Shown here piece after piece: positions 37,307 through 47,910 of a stretch of DNA of 64,000 nt (its first letter is position 1; each line of letters starts with the position of its first letter). The stretch comes from Thalassoglobus neptunius (GTDB lineage: Bacteria > Planctomycetota > Planctomycetia > Planctomycetales > Planctomycetaceae): contig NZ_SIHI01000007.1 of the NCBI RefSeq assembly GCF_007859735.1, positions 40,855 through 104,854 on the forward strand, written 5' to 3'. Position numbers and translations under genes: made by a program. The notes under the pieces are model-generated. The model was not told the DNA's origin, searched no databases, and worked only from the letters and a program-made list of their open reading frames with translations.

Positions 37307-38069
37307 ACTCCTGCATTCACGGTGACGTTTGGCCCGTCGACAATGACTGTCGATGAGAGAACACGAGGATGTGTTTCGCTAGTGCAAGACCAACGCTTGA
37401 GGAACCAACATCCCGTCTGACTCCCCTCCTTCGTTTTGAATTTCATTCATCTGGCTCCAAGCACTACACCATCTTCTACTCCACTTACGTGTTGATCGCA
37501 ACACTGCACAGCAGCAGAATCGCATGACCGATGGCACAACTCTGAGGGATGCTTTCCCTGCTTCGAAGAGAGATTGGCCCCGGGCGCCGAGTTTCGTCTT
37601 CCCACTCAAGAGCATCTGAGCGAGAGAAGATCGACAGCCAGAAGCTGCGCAATCATTCCTCCTCGGCGAACGCAATTTCAAAGTGCATCGCGTTTGTTCA
37701 GACGGAACAGACTCCATCTGATTTTCGTACGCAACTTCAGACATGCAGCAGACCCCGAATTGAGTAGTGAATGGTTCACTGATTCCGTGGAGTATGCCTC
37801 TGGTACCAAATAATTGCTACGACAGATTGCCTCATTTCTAAAGGAATCTGGCAACTGCATATTTTGTCTCATTCACGCTTGACGAGCAGTCACTTGCCGT
37901 TCCAAACATCAACCATCAGTCCGCTGATTGACTGCTTCGGAATGCGCATTCGCACGAAGGAACTTCTGCCGAGAAAGACTCGTCGTCGGAGACACAATCT
38001 CCCCATCGGGAGAAATGAAATCGCCCTTCGAATGATTTCGATTACTAGGAGAGTTGACGACGCGAGCCG
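37307..38069. other. 763-bp intergenic region
   Basis: Several short open frames exist here but none has a ribosome site plus protein-like composition. No hairpin with a T-run, repeat or RNA gene recognised. Confidence 0.4.
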
Positions 38070-38357
38070 TCAGTCTCCGACACCAAGATTGCGTTCAATG
38101 TCGCGGGCTTTTGATGAGACGAAGAAGTCTCGGATGTTGAGTGGGTCTTGGATCGGCTCAGGCTGATGCTCAGCCCGGGCAATCGTTCCCGCATCCTGAA
38201 CCCACGGATCGACGGATTGCTCTGCGGGATTTTCACGTCCACCATCCTCGCCTCGAAAGCCGACCATCCGATTGACTTTCTGGGCAAACATCGACGATTG
38301 GCATCCAACGGACATGATCACCGCCAGACTGAGCCAAACGGCATTCGAACGAAACAT
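38070..38357 (-). CDS. Small putative lipoprotein
   Basis: 95 residues from the ATG at 38357, which has GGAGG eight bases upstream; the frame runs on to 38450 without a better site. The N-terminus MFRSNAVWLSLAVIMSVGC looks like a lipoprotein signal with Cys19. The mature part is polar (ENPAEQSVDPWVQDAGTIARAEHQ) and ends in RDIERNLGVGD. Similar short planctomycete lipoproteins exist but have no function I can name. Confidence 0.6.
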   Translation of the reverse strand: MFRSNAVWLSLAVIMSVGCQSSMFAQKVNRMVGFRGEDGGRENPAEQSVDPWVQDAGTIARAEHQPEPIQDPLNIRDFFVSSKARDIERNLGVGD

Positions 38358-38493
38358 ATCAGGGGCCTCCGTGGTCAACATTGGGGCAATTTGACCAGCA
38401 ATTGAGGATGGCGAGTTGGAAGGGAGTGGTTGAGAGGTTAGAAAGTGCAAGAACGTATAGCCTTTTCCTTTTGAAGACGTAAAGACCAGAACG

Positions 38494-39201
38494 ATGGACC
38501 AACTTGCTGAATCACTCGATGTTCTCGTCGTTGCTCCTCACCCTGATGACGCAGAAATCAGTGTCGGTGGAACCATCCTCAAAACGCTCTCGCAAGGAAA
38601 ACGCGTAGGAGTCGTCGAATTAACCAACGGAGAGCCGACTCCACGCGGCTCCGTCGAACGTCGACAGCAAGAGACTGACCGCTCGACCGAAGTGCTCGGA
38701 TTGACTCAGCGTTTTCAGCTAAATCTGCCGAACAGATCGCTCACCAACGACCTGGACGGCCGCCGAAAACTCGCTGGCATCTTCCGAAAAACACGCCCGA
38801 AGGTCATTTTGGCGCCGTATTGGGAAGATGCGCACCCGGATCACGTGGCTGCGAGCGCGCTTGCGGATGCAGCAAGATTCTGGGCCAAATTAAGTCGCAG
38901 CGACCTTCCCGGCGATCCGTTTCATCCTCCGAAAATCTTCTATTACTGGAGCATCCACCTCCGGATTCACCCCAAACCCGCGTTTGTGGTCGATATCTCG
39001 GACCACATCGATCAGAAAATCGAATCAGTGCGATGCTACGAGAGTCAGGTAATCGAAGGTCGAAGCACTGAGTTCCCCACGCTTTTGGACGACATCCGCG
39101 ACCGTGCGCGATATTGGGGATGGACGATCGAACGAGCTTTCGGTGAACCATTTGCTTCTCGCGAAGAGATCCGCATGGATGACATCACAACTCTCGTCTA
39201 G
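38494..39201 (+). CDS. PIG-L family deacetylase, BshB1-like
   Basis: 235 residues. The N-terminal VVAPHPDDAEISVGGTI carries the His/Asp-Asp zinc site of LmbE/PIG-L deacetylases, with the distant zinc ligand in HPDHVAASALADAARFW. The length, YYWSIHLRIHPKPAFVVDISDHIDQKIESVRCYESQ and the final GEPFASREEIRMDD resemble BshB1, the N-acetylglucosaminyl-malate deacetylase of bacillithiol synthesis. No bshA or bshC is in the window, so the bacillithiol role is an inference and other GlcNAc substrates are possible. Confidence 0.85.
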   Translation: MDQLAESLDVLVVAPHPDDAEISVGGTILKTLSQGKRVGVVELTNGEPTPRGSVERRQQETDRSTEVLGLTQRFQLNLPNRSLTNDLDGRRKLAGIFRKTRPKVILAPYWEDAHPDHVAASALADAARFWAKLSRSDLPGDPFHPPKIFYYWSIHLRIHPKPAFVVDISDHIDQKIESVRCYESQVIEGRSTEFPTLLDDIRDRARYWGWTIERAFGEPFASREEIRMDDITTLV

Positions 39202-39407
39202 AGTTTTGCCATCTATCGCTGTCAGCGTCTTGCGAACGCTCTTTCAGTGAACGCACTCCATACTCGTTCGGAAAACGTGCGTGAACCCAGCAGTCAAACA
39301 CGACTTCCCAACAAAGTCGATTCGATCGTCCAAAGGTTTCTCTGGCTGTGCACTCGTCTGGAGTGTTTATCCAAGCAAGCATGAGTCGCTATCGGATCGT
39401 GACCTCT

Positions 39408-39806
39408 TCATCGAGCCGTTAACTCCGCGAGTTTCTGAAAGACGAAACGAGTCCGACAGTGATGACACTCCAATTCTGTTCCGCAATGTCGGGCCTGTAG
39501 TAAAATCGCGTCGATGAGTCGATTTCCGCAGAGTCCCTTCTGAATCTGGACTTGGACTCCACACTGGGGACAAAAGACGGGCAACTGACGATCAACGGGC
39601 GAAATCGGTTTCGCACGCGTGCTCACTTCTTGCACCGAGTGAGATGCATCGCCAGTTCGCGAACCCAGAGCTGATGACGTCTCAGCTGATGACGTCCCAG
39701 TTGTGGAATGTGATACTGCGGAAGGTGATTGAGTTTCCCCGTGTTCAAATCCACGATGCCCTTGAGACTGGTGGTTGCCTGAAGGGTGTTGTTCATATGT
39801 TTTCAT
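39408..39806 (-). CDS. Zinc-ribbon protein, unknown function
   Basis: 132 residues from the ATG at 39806; the open frame extends to 39941 but the upstream part is unlike protein. The first 75 residues are Ser/Thr/Gln/His-rich and disordered. The C-terminal 55 hold a likely zinc ribbon: CPQC, then a spacer with a further Cys (GLCGNRLIDAILLQARHCG) and CHHC, ending in TRFVFQKL. The clustering of six cysteines supports a real gene; the ribosome site is weak. Role unknown. Confidence 0.55.
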   Translation of the reverse strand: MKTYEQHPSGNHQSQGHRGFEHGETQSPSAVSHSTTGTSSAETSSALGSRTGDASHSVQEVSTRAKPISPVDRQLPVFCPQCGVQVQIQKGLCGNRLIDAILLQARHCGTELECHHCRTRFVFQKLAELTAR

Positions 39807-40090
39807 AGTCCGAAACCTGCAGCATGTCCTGCGCTGCTTTTCGCAATCTCTCATGAGAGAACATCGCCTCGTGCGATGAGAACCCCTCACGCGAGCGCAC
39901 AAAAAGGAACGGTGTGCTCGAGCAATCGATTGAAATTCCAAACGCGATGGAATTCCGACATGCAGAAGTTTCGGAACAGGTGTGACAGCAAGGTGTCACA
40001 CTAGATTTCGGTAGCGTGTAGAAATCTTCGAGTTCTGCGAAATTGCACTGGTCGCCTGGATCACTCGAAATTCACGGACGCTCCATCCGC

Positions 40091-40858
40091 CTAAGACGGA
40101 AGACTTGCCAGCCACTCAATTACCCGGGGAGCCGATTGAGAGAGCCCTTTGTACTCAAGATGTTCCGGAGACATTGATCGAAGAGCAGCTACGAGCGGAC
40201 CTCGCTCAATTTGATCGAACGGAATCAATGATTGATGGAGCCCGAACAGTGCTCCGCCAAAATCCGGAAAGCCCACCGTTACTTGTCGTTCGACTTTGAC
40301 AAAGATCACTGGCGATGACGAGTCGAAATCGCAACGCTTCCTGTCGGGATGAAAGTTCAATTCATCCTCGAAGACAACACTCCACACGAACCGTTCAAAC
40401 GGACCGTGATGGACCATGGTCTCAACGAGTCGCCGACTCCCGGAAAGGTCCATTCCGGGGATCGGCTCGTGGATCTCTGCAAGCGGCCGACCGATCTTCT
40501 CTTCCGGCCGCCAGCCGCTCGGGAAACAGACGTGACCAAACGACATCCAGTCACGCTCCGCATCAAGCGAGTGAATGACGATGTCTTCTTCGATCTCGGT
40601 TACGAGTTGTTCCAGCGGACCAATTCGGCCCTTCAGGCGAGGATGATGCTCGATGAGAAAGCTCGTCACTGCATCCCGGAGTTTTGGCGAGAGTTGCTCT
40701 TCGACACAATAGGTCTGATGCTCCATCGCCAGTTGCTTTTCACGTCGGTAGCGATCTCCACTTCCCTCAGAAGCGAGGAAGACTTCATCGAGTGAAATCT
40801 TTCTCAACTTCGGAAGCAAGCTGTAGCCATCTCGATAGGGATGAAATCGCGACTGCAC
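40091..40858 (-). CDS. Haem-dependent oxidative N-demethylase family protein (DUF3445)
   Basis: 255 residues. DUF3445 members include subunits of haem-dependent N-demethylases that remove methyl groups from amines. The HVCFPSGWRPEEKIGRPLAEIHEPIPG block and the RFVWSVVFEDELNFHPD segment are typical, as is the late ERGPLVAALRSMSPEHLEYKGL. Partner subunits of the characterised multi-subunit enzymes are not adjacent; the next gene downstream on this strand starts beyond the window's local cluster and ettA lies directly upstream (14 bases). Single-protein function is therefore uncertain. Confidence 0.85.
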   Translation of the reverse strand: MQSRFHPYRDGYSLLPKLRKISLDEVFLASEGSGDRYRREKQLAMEHQTYCVEEQLSPKLRDAVTSFLIEHHPRLKGRIGPLEQLVTEIEEDIVIHSLDAERDWMSFGHVCFPSGWRPEEKIGRPLAEIHEPIPGMDLSGSRRLVETMVHHGPFERFVWSVVFEDELNFHPDRKRCDFDSSSPVIFVKVERQVTVGFPDFGGALFGLHQSLIPFDQIERGPLVAALRSMSPEHLEYKGLSQSAPRVIEWLASLPS

Positions 40859-40872
40859 TGATTCAGCAAAAA

Positions 40873-42543
40873 CTACTTGAGGGGACGATACTTGATGCGA
40901 TGCGGATTTTGAGCTGCATCGCCGAGTCGTTCACGCCTCTGAACTTCGTACATCTTATAGTTTCCTTCGAACCAGACGACCTGACTGTCGCCTTCAAACG
41001 CAAGGATGTGCGTTGCGATTCGATCAAGAAACCAACGATCGTGAGATGTGACAACGGCACAGCCTCCGAAATCTGAGAGTCCTTCTTCAAGGGCGCGAAG
41101 GGTTTCCACGTCGAGATCGTTTGTCGGTTCATCGAGCAGAATCAGGTTGCCGCCAGATCGGAGAAGCTTGGCCAGATGGACTCGATTTCGTTCCCCACCT
41201 GAGAGATCTCCGACAAACTTCTGCTGCTCACTTCCCTTGAAGTTGAAGCGACCGCAGTAGGCTCTGGCGTGAATTTTTGTTCGTCCAACTTCGAGTTGAT
41301 CGAGCCCACCAGAGATTTCTTCGTAGACGGTTTTCTTGGGATCCAGCGCGTCTCGGGACTGATCGACATACGACAGGTCAACAGTATCGCCGACGACAAG
41401 TTCTCCATCGGTCGGCTCTTCCTGTCCCACAATCATTTTGAAGAGCGTCGTCTTTCCGGCTCCGTTCGGACCGATCACCCCCACAATTCCACCGGGAGGC
41501 AAATTGAAATCAAGATTCTCGAACAGCAATCGATCGCCGAATGCTTTGGACAATCCTTTTGCCCGCACGACCAGATCCCCCAACGGCTTGGAGACGGGAA
41601 TCTGAATTTGAGCAGCTTCGTCTCTTTCGTCGAACCCTTGTGAAGCGAGTTCGCTGTACCGCTGCAAACGCGCTTTGTTTTTGGTGGCTCGGGCCTTTGG
41701 TGACAGTCGAACCCACTCGAGTTCCTGACGAAGCATTCTCTGGCGGCGGGCTTCTTTCTTCTGTTCGACTCCGAGCCGGGCTTCCTTCTGTTCGAGCCAG
41801 GCGGTGTAGTTGCCTTCGTACGGATAGCCGCGTCCCCGATCGAGTTCCAGAATCCAGCCAGCGACGTTATCGAGGAAGTATCGATCGTGAGTCACCGCAA
41901 CGACGGTGCCTTTGAAGTCGTGAAGATATCGTTCCAGCCACGCAACTGACTCGGCATCGAGATGGTTGGTCGGTTCGTCCAACAGGAGCATGTCCGGGTT
42001 TTGAAGCAGGAGTCGACACAAGGCCACTCGTCGTTTTTCTCCCCCCGACAGGTTCTCGATTCGGGAATCTCCCGGAGGCAGTCGCAGCGCGTCGGCTGCC
42101 ATCTCGACGATCCGATCGAGTTCCCACAAGTTCCCGGCGTCGATCTGATCCTGAAGCGTCCCCTGCTCTTCGAGGAGCGCATTCATTTCTTCATCGGTTG
42201 TGACTTCCGCAAACTTTTCATTCACGGCGTTGTAACGATCGATCACCGCTTGGGATTCTGCAACTGCTTCCGCGACGGCTTCGTCAACGGTTTGATCGGG
42301 ATTCAATTGTGGCTCTTGCTGGAAGTAGCCGATTTTGATGCCCTTCTGCGGACGAACTTCGCCCATGTAGTCTTTGTCGACTCCAGCCATGATCCGCAAC
42401 AACGTACTTTTTCCCGACCCGTTGTCGCCCAGGACTCCGATCTTTGCTCCGGGATAGAATGAGAGCCAGATGTTTTCGAGAACTGCGGTCTCATCATAAA
42501 TCCGCGTGAGTCCTTCGATGGACATGATGTACTGTTGTGACAT
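40873..42543 (-). CDS. ettA: Energy-dependent translational throttle protein EttA (ABC-F)
   Basis: 556 residues, almost the length of E. coli EttA (555). Soluble ABC-F ATPase that binds the ribosomal E site and gates translation by ATP/ADP level. Two ABC domains: Walker [10 protein letters not shown] and GPNGAGKTT, signature [12 protein letters not shown] and [13 protein letters not shown], Walker [13 protein letters not shown] and [12 protein letters not shown], with the EttA arm and the linker ([23 protein letters not shown]) between. The DUF3445 gene follows 14 bases downstream, so they may share a transcript. Confidence 0.96.
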   Translation of the reverse strand: MSQQYIMSIEGLTRIYDETAVLENIWLSFYPGAKIGVLGDNGSGKSTLLRIMAGVDKDYMGEVRPQKGIKIGYFQQEPQLNPDQTVDEAVAEAVAESQAVIDRYNAVNEKFAEVTTDEEMNALLEEQGTLQDQIDAGNLWELDRIVEMAADALRLPPGDSRIENLSGGEKRRVALCRLLLQNPDMLLLDEPTNHLDAESVAWLERYLHDFKGTVVAVTHDRYFLDNVAGWILELDRGRGYPYEGNYTAWLEQKEARLGVEQKKEARRQRMLRQELEWVRLSPKARATKNKARLQRYSELASQGFDERDEAAQIQIPVSKPLGDLVVRAKGLSKAFGDRLLFENLDFNLPPGGIVGVIGPNGAGKTTLFKMIVGQEEPTDGELVVGDTVDLSYVDQSRDALDPKKTVYEEISGGLDQLEVGRTKIHARAYCGRFNFKGSEQQKFVGDLSGGERNRVHLAKLLRSGGNLILLDEPTNDLDVETLRALEEGLSDFGGCAVVTSHDRWFLDRIATHILAFEGDSQVVWFEGNYKMYEVQRRERLGDAAQNPHRIKYRPLK

Positions 42544-42689
42544 TTCAATTCGTCCGACGTAATTCGCTAAGTTTTGACAGTTGGTTTTGTTTCAGCGTTC
42601 GCAATCGCCCGGATGCGGTCTCACGCGAGTTGGGTGTTATCCAGTTTTGAATAACACTTCAAGTGACTCGCGGAGCTTCAGTGTAACAA

Positions 42690-42727
42690 TGAAAAAACGG
42701 TCGAAAACCATTCGGAATCCGACCGTT
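42690..42727 (-). terminator. Rho-independent terminator after Gfo/Idh/MocA gene
   Basis: On the minus strand AACGGTCG (42720-42727) pairs with CGACCGTT (42696-42703) around a 16-base loop and is followed by TTTTTC. It lies 27 bases beyond the stop. Confidence 0.92.
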
Positions 42728-42753
42728 TCTCACTGCGTCTTATCAATCGTTGC

Positions 42754-44214
42754 TTACGCGTCCGCGTCGGGAACAACGTAACCTTCTCGGTAAGGCCGAG
42801 TCAGCAGAGCGTTGGCACTCTCGTTCCCCGGGAAGGTTTCTGAATCAGGATCCATCGTGAGCCACGGACCGACCGACAGTTTCGGATCACTGAGCTCAAC
42901 GCCGTTGGCAGCCAGATGTTTTTCCATTCGCTCCCAGGAGTCGCTCCACAGTGGATCGCCTGCAACCTCTTTGCCGATCTCTTCGGACGTTTTGGTTGAT
43001 CCGAGTTGATGGCTGATCGCCCCGGTGTGACACAACGCACTGGAGAGGTGACCTTCGAGGATGTCGGCGTTCAGATCATTTCGATCGCCGGAGCGGACAG
43101 CATCGAGGAAGTTCTGGAAGTGATCCCCGCCGCCCGACCATGCCTGGAGCGAGTTTCCATCGTTGTCGAAAGCTTCCGCTTTGGTGTACGAAGGAATGAC
43201 CACGTATCCGTTTTCGCACTGAACGATCACACCAATTCGTGATCCTCGGTACTCGTCCATTCCGTTCTTCCAATCGAGGTCCTTCTTAGGAAGGCCACGT
43301 GTTTCGAAGATCAACGGAGCTGCTTCGAAATCGTGATAGACGATTTGCGTGTTCGGAGTATCTCCGGCGTCGTCATAGCCAACGCGGCCTCCGATGCTCA
43401 TCACGCGAGGAGAGAGTTTGTCCTCTCCGAGGAACCAGCGAGCGATGTCCATCTGGTGAATCCCCTGATTCCCCATATCGCCGTTGCCGGTGTTGAAATC
43501 CCAGTGCCAGTCATAATGAAGGCGAGGTCGGTATAGATCGACCATTTCCGCAGGACCGCACCACATGTCGTAGTCGATGGAGTCAGGAATTTGCAGCGGC
43601 TGATCGAGTTTGCCGATGCTCTTTCGCGGCTTGTAGCAGGTCCCGATCGCATACTGAATCGGTCCAAGTTTCCCGCTGCGAACGTATTCGACAGCACTCT
43701 TCAAGCTGGGACTCGAACGAGACTGTGTTCCACATTGACAGATTTTATTGAGTTCACGCGACCACTTGACCGCTTGGCGGCCTTCCCACACGTTGTGAGA
43801 AACAGGTTTTTCGACATAAACATGCTTACCAGCCTGCATCGCAAGAATCGAAACCAGCGCATGCCAGTGGTTCGGAGTCGCGGTGCTGATGGCATCGACG
43901 TTCGGATCATCCAGAACCTTGCGGAAGTCCTGAAGGAATTGCGGTGCGCGGCCCTGTTTCTCTTCAACCCCTTTGATTTTTCTTCCGGCGTTGGTGTCGA
44001 CATCACAAATGTAGAGAACTTCCGAATCTGCTCCTCCGGAAAACGCTCCCAAATGCGAACTGCCTCGTCCCCCGGCCCCGATCACTGCGACGCCGATTTT
44101 TTCGTTCGGACTGGAACTGCGTGGCTGCTGGTAGGCCTCCAGCGACTGGGTCGTGGCCACAGCTGCGCTCGCGGCAGCTGCCGATTTCAAGAAATAACGC
44201 CTTGTCAAAGACAT
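42754..44214 (-). CDS. Gfo/Idh/MocA family oxidoreductase, Tat-exported
   Basis: 486 residues. Starts MSLTRRYFLKSAAAASAAVA, a twin-arginine signal typical of planctomycete members exported to the periplasm. A Rossmann domain (KIGVAVIGAGGRGSSHLGAF) with the EKPVSHNVWEG motif carries the conserved Lys of the EKP triad; the C-terminal alpha/beta domain includes HWDFNTGNGDMGNQGIHQMDIARW with the usual GG/DxGxH-type catalytic region. Family enzymes oxidise or reduce sugars with NAD(P), or with a bound cofactor carried through Tat export. Specific substrate unknown. A strong terminator follows. Confidence 0.93.
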   Translation of the reverse strand: MSLTRRYFLKSAAAASAAVATTQSLEAYQQPRSSSPNEKIGVAVIGAGGRGSSHLGAFSGGADSEVLYICDVDTNAGRKIKGVEEKQGRAPQFLQDFRKVLDDPNVDAISTATPNHWHALVSILAMQAGKHVYVEKPVSHNVWEGRQAVKWSRELNKICQCGTQSRSSPSLKSAVEYVRSGKLGPIQYAIGTCYKPRKSIGKLDQPLQIPDSIDYDMWCGPAEMVDLYRPRLHYDWHWDFNTGNGDMGNQGIHQMDIARWFLGEDKLSPRVMSIGGRVGYDDAGDTPNTQIVYHDFEAAPLIFETRGLPKKDLDWKNGMDEYRGSRIGVIVQCENGYVVIPSYTKAEAFDNDGNSLQAWSGGGDHFQNFLDAVRSGDRNDLNADILEGHLSSALCHTGAISHQLGSTKTSEEIGKEVAGDPLWSDSWERMEKHLAANGVELSDPKLSVGPWLTMDPDSETFPGNESANALLTRPYREGYVVPDADA

Positions 44215-44410
44215 AGAGATTTCCTTCTGGGATAGGTTTTGCGGAAGATCAACTCGACAGGAGTAATTCGATTGTCATGAATTCCAATAATGAGCTTAGC
44301 GGGATTAGATCAACCGTTGCAAATGAATCACATTTTTTGACATGTCGAGATTCGTAACGTAGGCTCCAGAAGTCTTATTTTTCGTATCTTCTTTCCGCAG
44401 TGAGACCGTC

Positions 44411-44776
44411 ATGGCCCGCAACGCCAACAATTCGACGCTCATCAGTTCCACATCAATTCTGATCATGAGTGGATTCATGATTGGACTGACTGTCGGAAAA
44501 TACTCAGGCGACGAACTGTCGCCGTTCCTCCTTGCGGGAGGTCTGTCTGGATTCCTCGCATTCCTGGCGCTCGACCTGACCGCAGCGAGACGATCACAGA
44601 AAGAAAAAGAAGACAACGTCGCCTCGATCGAAAGACGACTGGAACGCCACACGCACTCGCTCTCGAGCGTCGGATTTACGCTCACACCAATTTCCAATGC
44701 TGAAATTGACGAGATGATTGACTGCCAGTCGCCACTTCATGCCGACTCCGAAGACAACATGACAATTCCTGTCTGA
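44411..44776 (+). CDS. Small membrane protein, unknown function
   Basis: 121 residues. Two hydrophobic segments (about 12-30 and 38-56) are followed by a basic, then charged helical tail (RRSQKEKEDNVASIERRLERHTHSLS). No family recognised. Probably an inner-membrane protein with both ends on one side. It faces the NtrC-like gene (47 bases apart, convergent). Confidence 0.65.
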   Translation: MARNANNSTLISSTSILIMSGFMIGLTVGKYSGDELSPFLLAGGLSGFLAFLALDLTAARRSQKEKEDNVASIERRLERHTHSLSSVGFTLTPISNAEIDEMIDCQSPLHADSEDNMTIPV

Positions 44777-44823
44777 ATGACGATTCCTGCCTGACCCGCT
44801 CTAAACCCTGTGAGCGATGATCT

Positions 44824-46182
44824 TTACGTCTCTTCTCCCTTCGCTTGCGAGTCATTCCCGGCGTCGATCCCAAGAAGTGCCAATCGCCGATAAAGCTTCG
44901 GGCGCGGCAGCCCCAGAATCTCCGCGGCTGCGGTCTTGTTCCCTCCGCACTGCTCCAAGACGTCCCGGACCCGCTTTTCTTCAATTTTCCGCAAATATTC
45001 CTCCAGCGGAAGAGACGATTTTCGAGGGCGAACGGTCGCAGCATCCCGTCCGATCCGGAAATCCGCCGGGAGATCTTCGAGTTCAATGACCGGTTCCGAA
45101 GTGGCACGAAACGCTTTCTCGAGTGTTCGAACTAATTCCGAGACATTGCCCGGCCACGGATAGCTCGCAAACTCCTGTTCAACTTCCGAACTCACTCCAA
45201 ATCTTTGGACTTCACTCCCGTAATTCGAATCTTCGACGAGACTCTGCACGAGCATCGGAAGATCTTCTCTTCGGTCTCGTAAGGGAGGAATAAATATCGA
45301 GATGGGAGTCAACTGGGCTGCGAGTGCCGGATCGAACGTTTCGGGATCGAGTTCTTCGATGTTCAATCTCGACGTCGACATCCAACGGCTGGGAAGTGGT
45401 TGTTGAAGCGCCCTCGACAACTCCAACTGCAAGTCGACGGAAAGCAAATCAATATTCTTCAGCAACACCGTCCCGGAAAATGGTTCTTCTGTCTCTTGAT
45501 CCAGCAGCCGGCGGAAGCTTCGCTGAATCTCAAACCGCGAGAGTGCCTCGCAATCGATCTGCACAAACCGGCGATCGGCGAAGGTCGTGGAATTGTGAAT
45601 CACGCGGGCGATGTACTCTCTTCCGACTCCCCGTTCGCCGCGCAGAAAGACGGGAAGCCTCGACTCGGCAGCAAGCCGAATTTGTGAAACGACCCGTTCC
45701 ATCAAAGGCGATGCAGCGACGACCCGACTCACTTGAAATCGACGTTGCAACTCTGCCTGCAGCTCCGCGAGACGAAAGTGCGAAGTCGCGGGTGCCGATG
45801 CTTCGGTTCCGTTGTCGTCGAGGATGATGCCCATCATCCGATAGGATGTTTCATCGGGTTCCTCACGCAGCGGAAAAAACTCGATTCGCTTTCGCGAGGA
45901 CTTTCCGGACTGACTTGGGATAACTGTAAGGACCGACTTGGATATTTCCGATTCGAGCACATTCGGTGGACACAATGCCCCGGTGACAGACTCTGGAAGC
46001 GCAGAATTGGCGACAGCGATGTATTCACACTTGCGTCCGATCATCTCAGACGCGGGCCATTCAGTGAGTTCCTCGCACCCCCGGTTAAAGACCAGCAGCA
46101 CGTTCCGGTCGTCGAGCACGAAGATCGGGAGAGTGCTCCGCGTCAACCATGTGGCCAGTCCACGTTTCGCCCGTTTTGACAA
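44824..46182 (-). CDS. Degenerate NtrC-like regulator (PAS, AAA+, Fis HTH)
   Basis: 452 residues. Order: PAS-like sensor (about 15-125, LPIFVLDDRNVLLVFNRG), AAA+ domain (about 155-375), Fis-type DNA-binding helix-turn-helix (395-440, GGNKTAAAEILGLPRPKLYRRL). The AAA+ core keeps the IPPLRDRREDLPML and WPGNVSEL blocks but has lost the key residues of sigma-54 activators: Walker A reads GERGVGRE with Arg188 instead of Lys, the GAFTGA loop is missing, and the Walker B Asp region reads VLLKNIDLL. It likely binds DNA but probably cannot remodel sigma-54 polymerase, so it may act as a repressor or a sigma-70 regulator. Confidence 0.85.
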   Translation of the reverse strand: MSKRAKRGLATWLTRSTLPIFVLDDRNVLLVFNRGCEELTEWPASEMIGRKCEYIAVANSALPESVTGALCPPNVLESEISKSVLTVIPSQSGKSSRKRIEFFPLREEPDETSYRMMGIILDDNGTEASAPATSHFRLAELQAELQRRFQVSRVVAASPLMERVVSQIRLAAESRLPVFLRGERGVGREYIARVIHNSTTFADRRFVQIDCEALSRFEIQRSFRRLLDQETEEPFSGTVLLKNIDLLSVDLQLELSRALQQPLPSRWMSTSRLNIEELDPETFDPALAAQLTPISIFIPPLRDRREDLPMLVQSLVEDSNYGSEVQRFGVSSEVEQEFASYPWPGNVSELVRTLEKAFRATSEPVIELEDLPADFRIGRDAATVRPRKSSLPLEEYLRKIEEKRVRDVLEQCGGNKTAAAEILGLPRPKLYRRLALLGIDAGNDSQAKGEET

Positions 46183-46918
46183 GACATCTCCTTCAAGCCA
46201 GTTTCATCGTTCCCCTGCACTCACCCGGACAGATTTGCCAGCGTTTGGCCTGCCTCTTGTCCGTTTTGCTCGTGCGAGTTCGTGTGAACAATTTCGACAA
46301 ATCCCCCAGATCATACTCGAAGACTCGCTTTAGAAAACGTCTTCGACGCCGGTCAATCCATCATGAATCCTCGATCTATACAACTTCTTATGCAGCAATC
46401 TCACTTCTTCGAGTCTGCGAAACTCGAAAAACAACTGACGAAGTCTCCTCGCGAATCCACGCGGGCCGATGGATTCGCTGCAATGACGACACGAATGACG
46501 CATCCATTCCTCGAACGAAATGGACTCCGAGGAATGCCGTGAAACCGACAAAATCGCCTAAGATTCGACGACAGAAATCGAAGACCTCGGAAGTGATGAA
46601 CACGTGGCAGCGACCACTGCCTGAGCGAAAAGCTTGTCGAATTAGGTGATTCGCCCTGCAACCACTCGCCCGGCTGCAGAACGCTTGCTAATATCCCGCA
46701 AGCGGGGCAACCGTGAATCAGCGCCGAACGTCTCGACCGGGTCATGCACAGATTGTGTGACCTCGATTCGAGCAGACTCAATTTTGACGACGAAGCCCAT
46801 GAACCGGGTGCGTCAATGAGTTCTCACGAGCCTCGACTGCAACTTTGAATCAGCGAATCCGAGTTTCCTACGGAAACCACGTAAAACTCAGGTAGTCGAC
46901 ACAAGAGGATTGAAGACG
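46183..46918. other. 736-bp divergent region between NtrC-like gene and tpiA
   Basis: Contains one perfect 7-bp hairpin (CGCTTGC at 46682-46688 with GCAAGCG at 46698-46704), not followed by T's. No coding region or promoter I can defend. Confidence 0.4.
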
Positions 46919-47689
46919 ATGCGACGTTATTTGATCGCCGGAAACTGGAAAATGAACACCAACCGAGACACTGCAGTCTCGCTGGCGAAATCAATTGCTG
47001 ACGGAAGTCAGGCGGCAACAGGCTCAGTGGACGTGCTCGTTTGTCCACCATTTCCTTACCTGATTCCGGTTCAGGATGCCGCTTCGGAAAGTCAGGTCAC
47101 AGTCGGGGCACAGAACTGCTATTTCGAAGAACCGGGAGCATTCACCGGCGAAGTTGCCGCAGAAATGCTTGCTGACCTCGGGATTCAATCCGTCATCCTC
47201 GGACACAGCGAACGTCGACACGTCCTCGGAGAAACGGACGCAATCATCAACCGTAAAGTCTTGAAGTCACTCGAGAAAGGACTTCAAGTCGTTCTTTGTG
47301 TGGGAGAACTCCTGGAAGAACGAGAAGCGGAAAAGACCAACGATGTCCTCGACGAACAGATGGCCGGTGGACTTGCCAGCGTCTCTGCTGAGCAGATGGC
47401 AAACGTGGTCATCGCATACGAACCTGTGTGGGCGATCGGGACCGGCAAGACCGCCAGCCCGGAACAGGCAGATTCTGCCCATGCCCATCTTCGCAAGTGG
47501 CTGGAAAGTCACTACACTTCAGAAATTGCGAATGGAATGCGAATCCTCTACGGGGGAAGTGTGAAGCCAGCCAACGCCGTTGAACTCCTCTCTCAAGAGA
47601 ATGTCGATGGTGCTCTGGTCGGTGGCGCAAGTCTCACAGCGGAGAATTTCGTTCCGATCATCGAAGCGGGAGCAAGTCTCTCCAAGTAG
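46919..47689 (+). CDS. tpiA: Triosephosphate isomerase
   Basis: 256 residues from the ATG at 46919 (AAGAGGA nine bases upstream); a TTG at 46910 is also in frame. Cytoplasmic glycolytic enzyme interconverting DHAP and GAP. Active-site signature blocks: AGNWKMN (Lys), ILGHSERR (His), [18 protein letters not shown] (Glu) and the phosphate-binding [10 protein letters not shown] and GALVGGASL. First gene of a tpiA-secG-yicC run, a layout I associate with planctomycetes. Confidence 0.97.
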   Translation: MRRYLIAGNWKMNTNRDTAVSLAKSIADGSQAATGSVDVLVCPPFPYLIPVQDAASESQVTVGAQNCYFEEPGAFTGEVAAEMLADLGIQSVILGHSERRHVLGETDAIINRKVLKSLEKGLQVVLCVGELLEEREAEKTNDVLDEQMAGGLASVSAEQMANVVIAYEPVWAIGTGKTASPEQADSAHAHLRKWLESHYTSEIANGMRILYGGSVKPANAVELLSQENVDGALVGGASLTAENFVPIIEAGASLSK

Positions 47690-47910
47690 AGCCTGATTTG
47701 ACCTGTCTCTGCAATTTCACTCGTAGTTCCGGGATGGATTGATTCCACCTGTTTCACAGCACAATTTCCATTGTGTTCGTAGAGAGCGAGTGAGAGCAGA
47801 GACACTCATTTTTGATTCAAACAACCCTCCGAAACCACTTAACATTTGGCCAACGAGCGCGATCAGTTCCGAGACACGGACTGTTTCAGAAGCTGCGAAA
47901 GGAAGACATC

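Noticed and set aside
37379..37744. 121-residue minus-strand open frame
   Set aside because: No ribosome site, odd Cys/Arg/Ser composition and no family resemblance.
38494..39201. Firm assignment as bshB1
   Set aside because: Similarity is good, but no other bacillithiol genes are in view, so only BshB1-like is stated.
44824..46182. Calling this gene a functional sigma-54 activator
   Set aside because: The GAFTGA loop, Walker A lysine and Walker B acidic residue are not present.
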